From positions 1 to 10,209 of the forward strand of contig JBILKO010000091.1 of NCBI GenBank assembly GCA_044376615.1: a stretch of 10,209 nucleotides of DNA, given 5' to 3'. Both the position numbers and the translations under genes were made by a program. The stretch is from CAISGS01 sp044376615. GTDB taxonomy: Bacteria > Pseudomonadota > Alphaproteobacteria > Caulobacterales > Caulobacteraceae. Shown here one piece after another: positions 6,196-10,209 of the stretch (position 1 is its first letter; every line of letters begins with the position of its first letter). Below the pieces are notes generated by a model. It ran no database searches, had not been told where the DNA came from, and worked only from the letters and a program-made list of their open reading frames with translations.

Positions 6196-8397
6196 ATGTT
6201 GTCGGCGAACCCTCCTGCTGAACCATCCGATCAGGTTCCCCTCTTTGGTCGCTTGATCAGGCGGCTTCGTAGCCTCGGGCGGGCGCGGTTCGCGATCGGC
6301 TATGGCCTGGCGGCAATCTTGACGGTTCTGGCCGTTTCACTGACCTCTGCAGCGCCGGGGTCTGGGCCCATCGGACCAGCGAGCCGCATCGTCCTTGCGC
6401 TTCTGATCGCCAATTTCTTATTGATCCTGGGTCTCGTCGCCGTCATGGCCTGGCGAGTCTGGACCTTGGTTGCCCAGTCTAAGGATGCCGGCTCGCGGCT
6501 TCACCTTCGATTTGTCGCCCTGTTTGCCGCTGCCGCCGTCGCACCAGCCGTTATCGTGGCGATCTTTTTCGGCCTTCTCGTCAATCAAGGCGTCGATAAC
6601 TGGTTCAATTTGCGGGTGCGCACAGCTGTTGAAAATGGCGCAGCCTTTGCCAATGCCTATTTGAATGAGCAACAACGTTATATTCAAAGCGAGATGGGCG
6701 GCCTGGCCAGTGATCTCAATGCGGTCGCCAACAGACTTACGGAATCGCCGGTCGCCTATTCAAACTATTTGCAAGCCCAAGCAACCTTTCGCGCCTTTCC
6801 TGCCGTTTATGTAATCGACCACCAAGGCCGGATCTTGGCCCGCGCAGAGTCGCCTAACGCGCCGCCTTACCTCGCCCCGCCGCCCCAGACCATGAACGCC
6901 GCCGATCAGGGCGAGATCGTTATGCGGCCGTTTGCGAGCGAGAACTTGTTTCGCGCAGTCTATCGGCTCAAGGGCTATGACGATGCGTATCTCTATACGG
7001 CGCGCTATGTCGAGCGGGGCCTTATGCAGAGACTGTTTCAGTCCAGCCAGTCGGTGATCGACTATCGCGACGCGGAGTCCAATCGCTCGCGGGTCAAGAC
7101 CGTGTTTGCCTTGAGCTATGGCCAGACCGTTTTGCTGGTTCTGGTCGGTGCGGTCTGGTTGGGAATGACGGCAGCGTCGGCCATATCATCCCCTATAGGC
7201 GCCCTGGTTCAGGCCGCTGATCGGGTGGCTGGCGGTGATCTTTCAGCGCGTGTCACGCTTGGAAAGGCACCTATTGAGATCGAGGTCTTGTCCCAGGCCT
7301 TCAATCGCATGACCAAGGATCTTGGCGATCAGCAGGCGGCGCTGCGTGATGCAAGCCTTGATGCCGAAACCCGCCGCCAGTTCATTGAGACCGTGCTGTC
7401 GGGTGTTAGCGCTGGCGTGGTGGGCCTGGACGCAAGTGGCGCAATTTCAGCGGCCAATCTGCATGCTATGCAATTGCTTGAGCTAGACCCCACCGATGGA
7501 CTCGGTCAGGCCTTAGACGCGGCGGCACCAGAATTCTTGCCGGTCCGTGCCAATGCCCTGGAGCGGATGGGGGAGGCGGAGGCTGAGATTGACCTACAAC
7601 GCAGTACCCAGACCCTGCGCCTAAGGGTCCGTGCTGCCAGCCTCCCCGAAGGCGGCATGGTCTTGACCTTTGACGACATTACCCGCCTGGTCGCAGCCCA
7701 ACGCAATGCCGCCTGGCGCGATGTCGCGCGGCGTATTGCCCACGAAATCAAGAACCCACTTACGCCCATCCAATTGTCGGCCGAACGCATTCGGCGCAAA
7801 TATCGAAGCGAGATTACCAGCGATCTGGAAACCTTTGATCGCTGCACGGAGACCATCATTCGTCAGGTCGGCGATATAGGCCGCATGGTTGACGAATTCT
7901 CCGGCTTTGCGCGTATGCCCGCGCCGCAATTTGCGCAGTGCGATGCAACCGAGCTCCTGAGCCAGGCTGTTTTTGCGCAAAGGGTGGCTGACCCCGACAC
8001 CGCCATTGCCTTGCAGTCGCCGCCTGGACCTGTACCCCTGACCTGCGATAGCCGCATGATCGGTCAGTCCCTAACCAATCTGTTGAAGAATGCCGGTGAG
8101 GCAATTGCTGCCCGCCGTCAGGATGAGCCCAGCCTGGCAGGCAAGATCACCGCGCGGCTGGTGGTCGAGGCGGGCGGCCTAAGCTTTGAAATCGAAGACA
8201 ATGGCATTGGCCTGCCGCCTAAGGATCGCGACCGCTTGACCGAGCCCTATGTCACAACGCGCGAGAAAGGCACCGGGCTTGGCCTGGCCATCGTCAAACG
8301 CATTATGGAAGAACATGGCGGCCAACTGGTCCTGAGCGATGCGGCCCAAATGCCGGGAGCCTGCACGCGGCTGAGGTTTGTGGTTACCGATGCCTAG
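6196..8397 (+). CDS. ntrY: Membrane sensor histidine kinase NtrY
   Basis: This 733-residue inner-membrane kinase is the partner of NtrX. Hydrophobic segments at about 32-52, 65-87 and 105-127, then one at about 305-328, suggest four membrane spans with a periplasmic sensor domain (about 130-300) between the third and fourth. A HAMP domain follows (about 328-380, PIGALVQAADRVAGGDLSARV), then a PAS domain (about 390-500). The HisKA domain has phospho-accepting His516 in RIAHEIKNPLTPIQLSAERI, and the HATPase domain has NLLKNAGEA (628-636), EDNGIGLP (667-674), LTEPYVTTREKGTGLGLAIV (681-700). Domain order and length are normal for NtrY. The family is tied to nitrogen metabolism, redox or oxygen sensing and envelope functions in other alphaproteobacteria; the signal sensed here cannot be read from sequence. 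An in-frame TAG at 6184-6186 makes the ATG at 6196 the first possible start. Unusually, ntrX is not next: a thioesterase gene intervenes. Confidence 0.95.
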   Translation: MLSANPPAEPSDQVPLFGRLIRRLRSLGRARFAIGYGLAAILTVLAVSLTSAAPGSGPIGPASRIVLALLIANFLLILGLVAVMAWRVWTLVAQSKDAGSRLHLRFVALFAAAAVAPAVIVAIFFGLLVNQGVDNWFNLRVRTAVENGAAFANAYLNEQQRYIQSEMGGLASDLNAVANRLTESPVAYSNYLQAQATFRAFPAVYVIDHQGRILARAESPNAPPYLAPPPQTMNAADQGEIVMRPFASENLFRAVYRLKGYDDAYLYTARYVERGLMQRLFQSSQSVIDYRDAESNRSRVKTVFALSYGQTVLLVLVGAVWLGMTAASAISSPIGALVQAADRVAGGDLSARVTLGKAPIEIEVLSQAFNRMTKDLGDQQAALRDASLDAETRRQFIETVLSGVSAGVVGLDASGAISAANLHAMQLLELDPTDGLGQALDAAAPEFLPVRANALERMGEAEAEIDLQRSTQTLRLRVRAASLPEGGMVLTFDDITRLVAAQRNAAWRDVARRIAHEIKNPLTPIQLSAERIRRKYRSEITSDLETFDRCTETIIRQVGDIGRMVDEFSGFARMPAPQFAQCDATELLSQAVFAQRVADPDTAIALQSPPGPVPLTCDSRMIGQSLTNLLKNAGEAIAARRQDEPSLAGKITARLVVEAGGLSFEIEDNGIGLPPKDRDRLTEPYVTTREKGTGLGLAIVKRIMEEHGGQLVLSDAAQMPGACTRLRFVVTDA

Positions 8398-8431
8398 GCC
8401 GCCGACGAATTTGCCAAGCCCTGGATGTGCG

Positions 8432-8439
8432 AAGGGGAG
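8432..8439 (+). promoter_or_regulatory. Ribosome binding site of the PaaI-type thioesterase gene
   Basis: AAGGGGAG lies 6 bases before the ATG at 8446. Because it falls between the two candidate ATGs (8425 and 8446), it decides in favour of the downstream one. Confidence 0.7.
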
Positions 8440-8445
8440 ATCGAG

Positions 8446-8871
8446 ATGACGACATGGGCGACCACCCGCCTGGATCAATTGGTTGCAGGCACTAAGCCGC
8501 CGCCGGTCGTACAGACCATGCGGCTGGGCACGCTGGCGGCTTGGGGCGAGGGCTGGATCAAGAAGCGCTGGGATCCGTCTACAGAAATGCTCAATTCTGA
8601 CGGAAGCCTGTTCGGCGGCCTAATCGCGGCCCTTGCCGATCAGTCTCTTGCCTTCGCCGCCATGACGGTCGTTCCAGGCGATAAGTTTTTTCGCACAACC
8701 AACTTGACGGTCAATTTCTTTAAGCTGGGACGCGCCCACCCATTGGAAATCGAGGCCAAGATCGTGTCGCAAAGTCGGCAATTGATCCATGTCCGAGCGG
8801 AGTTTTTTGATCCGGACCGAAGTTTACTTGCCGAGGCATCCGCCCAGCAAATCCTGCAAGCCTTTGAATGA
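8446..8871 (+). CDS. PaaI-family hotdog-fold thioesterase
   Basis: This 141-residue protein has the look of a single hotdog-fold domain of the PaaI/acyl-CoA thioesterase group, which hydrolyses acyl-CoA or aryl-CoA thioesters in the cytosol. The core pattern is N50, D52-G53, then FGGLIAALADQSLAFAAM (56-73) with the usual acidic residue at Asp65, followed by beta strands TTNLTVNFFKLGRA (84-97), LEIEAKIVSQSRQLIHVRAEFFD (100-122) and a final LLAEASAQQIL strand. Many PaaI proteins have His where this one has Phe56 before GG, so the active site may differ. Substrate is unknown. It sits between ntrY (48 bases downstream of its stop) and ntrX (59 bases upstream of its start), on the same strand, so it is probably co-transcribed with them. 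Base composition and codon use look like those of the neighbours, so recent transfer is not evident. A start at 8425 would add seven residues but has no good ribosome binding site. Confidence 0.82.
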   Translation: MTTWATTRLDQLVAGTKPPPVVQTMRLGTLAAWGEGWIKKRWDPSTEMLNSDGSLFGGLIAALADQSLAFAAMTVVPGDKFFRTTNLTVNFFKLGRAHPLEIEAKIVSQSRQLIHVRAEFFDPDRSLLAEASAQQILQAFE

Positions 8872-8879
8872 ACGTCCTA

Positions 8880-8902
8880 TTGTTCGCAATTCCAACCCTT
8901 TG
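8880..8902 (+). promoter_or_regulatory. Mirrored CAA/TTG half-sites upstream of ntrX (candidate NtrX operator)
   Basis: The order is TTG (8880-8882), 4 bases, CAA (8887-8889), 3 bases, CAA (8893-8895), 4 bases, TTG (8900-8902). The second pair fits CAA-N(2-5)-TTG, the motif reported for NtrX proteins of Brucella and Neisseria, so autoregulation is conceivable. The overlapping TTGACT (8900-8905) resembles a -35 hexamer, but no well-placed -10 follows. The motif is short and could be chance. Confidence 0.25.
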
Positions 8903-8920
8903 ACTCCCCTGAGCGACTTA

Positions 8921-8926
8921 TGAGGA
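8921..8926 (+). promoter_or_regulatory. Ribosome binding site of ntrX
   Basis: TGAGGA stands 4 bases before the GTG at 8931. No other start codon is available between the in-frame TGA at 8910-8912 and this GTG, so the site supports a GTG start. Confidence 0.55.
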
Positions 8927-8930
8927 TACC

Positions 8931-10209
8931 GTGGCAGCTGATATTCTGATTGTTGATGATGAGGCCGATATACGCGACCTGGTGGCCGGGATCTTGGCAG
9001 ATGAGGGCTATGCGGTGCGCACGGCGCCAGACGCAGACGCAGCCCTTGCCGCCATCAGTGCGCGCAAGCCCTCCTTGCTTGTGCTCGATATCTGGATGCA
9101 GGGCGGCGGCATGGACGGGCTAGAGCTGCTCGACCTGGTCAAGGGCCTGGATGAAGACCTGCCCGTGGTGATGATTTCGGGCCATGGCAATATTGAGACG
9201 GCAGTCAGTGCTATTCGTCGCGGCGCCTATGACTTCCTTGAAAAGCCGTTCAAGTCGGACCGGCTTTTATTGGTCGTGCGACGGGCCCTGGAAGCGGCGG
9301 CCTTAAGACGCGAGAACCGCCGCCTGCGCCAACAGACCCTGGCCCCGGACCGGTTTATCGGCCAGTCGGCAGCGGCGCAGCACTTGCGCCAACTGATCGC
9401 CAAGATCGCCATGGCCAATAGCCGCATCCTGATTGCGGGTCCGCCAGGCTCGGGCAAGGAGCTCGTGGCGCGTATGATCCATGATGCCAGCCCACGATCT
9501 GGCAGTGAATTTGTCGCCATTGCCGCAGCAGGCATGACAGCTGACCGGATCGATCTGGAACTGTTTGGTGAGGAAGGCGAGGGCGGTCGGCCTAGCCGGA
9601 TAGGGGTGTTCGAGCGCGCCCATGGTGGCTCGCTCTATATTGATGAAATCGCCGACATGCCGCGTGAGACTCAAGGCCGTATCTTACGGGTCCTGGTCGA
9701 TCAGCGGTTCCGCCGCGTCGGCGGCACGACGGATGTCCTGGTCGATGTCCGAGTGATCTCCTCAACGGCTCGCAATCTGCGCGACGAGATCGAGGCCGGG
9801 CGGTTCCGCGAAGACCTGTATCACCGGCTCAATGTGGTCCCGGTCCGGGTTCCGGGCCTGTCTGAGCGGCGCGAGGACATATCTGAGCTGGTGGACTATT
9901 TCATCGCCGCCATCAGTGAGGCGACGGGCCTGCCGAGGCGCAGCCTGGCTGAGGATGCCATAGCGACCTTGCAGGTCCATGATTGGCCCGGCAATGTGCG
10001 CCAATTGCGTAATAATATTGAACGCTTACTGATCCTGGCCTCAGGCGATCCCTCCGACAAGATCACGGCACAGATGCTGCCGTCCGAGGTTGCATCGTCC
10101 GGCCATGCGGGCTCGCTGAATTCGGAGCGAATTATTGCCTTGCCGCTTCGCGATGCGCGCGAAGTGTTTGAGCGCGAATATCTCAATGCCCAGATCATGC
10201 GCTTTGGCG
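8931..10209 (+). CDS. ntrX: Nitrogen/redox response regulator NtrX (3' truncated by window)
   Basis: The frame is open from GTG 8931 to the window end, giving 426 residues; the C-terminal Fis-type helix-turn-helix is cut off just after QIMRFG. The receiver (about 4-118) has Asp10/Glu11, phospho-acceptor Asp53 in LVLDIWMQGGGMDGLE and Lys105. The AAA+ domain (about 141-385) has Walker A GPPGSGKE (170-177), Walker B SLYIDEI (234-240), RFRRVGG (259-265), arginine-finger segment FREDLYHRLN (292-301) and WPGNVRQLRNN (352-362). Between ELFG (210-213) and AHGGS (230-234) the GAFTGA loop is absent, replaced by a Gly/Glu-rich stretch; this is common among alphaproteobacterial NtrX proteins. The linker LPLRDAREVFEREYLNAQI (404-422) is typical of the family. 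It is phosphorylated by NtrY. The GTG start is fixed by an in-frame TGA at 8910 and a nearby Shine-Dalgarno. Confidence 0.94.
   Translation, partial: MAADILIVDDEADIRDLVAGILADEGYAVRTAPDADAALAAISARKPSLLVLDIWMQGGGMDGLELLDLVKGLDEDLPVVMISGHGNIETAVSAIRRGAYDFLEKPFKSDRLLLVVRRALEAAALRRENRRLRQQTLAPDRFIGQSAAAQHLRQLIAKIAMANSRILIAGPPGSGKELVARMIHDASPRSGSEFVAIAAAGMTADRIDLELFGEEGEGGRPSRIGVFERAHGGSLYIDEIADMPRETQGRILRVLVDQRFRRVGGTTDVLVDVRVISSTARNLRDEIEAGRFREDLYHRLNVVPVRVPGLSERREDISELVDYFIAAISEATGLPRRSLAEDAIATLQVHDWPGNVRQLRNNIERLLILASGDPSDKITAQMLPSEVASSGHAGSLNSERIIALPLRDAREVFEREYLNAQIMRFG

Noticed and set aside
8425..8445. Alternative ATG start for the thioesterase, adding seven residues
   Set aside because: The good Shine-Dalgarno AAGGGGAG lies downstream of it and serves the ATG at 8446.
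9303..9674. 123-residue minus-strand open frame opposite the ntrX AAA+ domain
   Set aside because: Antisense to Walker A and B motifs of ntrX; no family features.

Overview
This window looks like a conserved core segment of an alphaproteobacterial chromosome. Three things point there: a fused ispDF gene, the nifR3/dusB-ntrB-ntrC-ntrY-ntrX nitrogen-regulation cluster, and lipA next to a COQ10/RatA-type START protein. The sequence is GC-rich but, by eye, less so than Caulobacter. The NtrB and NtrC protein features are most reminiscent of Caulobacterales or a related order; that placement is inference from memory of the families, not from a search. I see no mobile element, CRISPR array, tRNA, rRNA or integration scar. 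Coding density is very high, and no gene-free stretch reaches 100 bases.

Layout. (1) Bases 1-766, plus strand: the 3' end of lipA (lipoate synthase), then a small COQ10/RatA-like protein, apparently co-transcribed. (2) Bases 763-2444, minus strand: ispDF (bifunctional isoprenoid enzyme) followed by a stand-alone cinA/pncC-type amidase. This unit converges on the RatA-like gene with a 4-base tail-to-tail overlap. (3) Bases 2445-2535: a 91-base divergent regulatory gap with an AT-rich core and a perfect inverted repeat. (4) Bases 2536-10209, plus strand: dusB, ntrB (ATGA overlap with dusB), ntrC, ntrY, a PaaI-type hotdog thioesterase, and ntrX (cut off by the window end).

How the genes work together. 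DusB modifies tRNA. NtrB/NtrC form the cytosolic nitrogen-sensing histidine kinase and response regulator pair. NtrY/NtrX form the membrane-bound paralogous pair, linked in other alphaproteobacteria to nitrogen, redox and envelope control. The upstream genes supply cofactors and lipids: lipoate, a likely ubiquinone chaperone, isoprenoid precursors, and NMN recycling.

Most notable points: NtrC is clearly an AAA+ activator by architecture but has lost the GAFTGA loop that contacts sigma-54, and its second pore-loop region is also diverged. NtrX lacks GAFTGA as well. This suggests sigma-54-independent regulation by both proteins. A thioesterase gene separates the usually adjacent ntrY and ntrX. 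The ntrX upstream gap carries mirrored CAA/TTG half-sites resembling the motif reported for NtrX. I did not find a convincing entirely new system; these are variations on a known locus.
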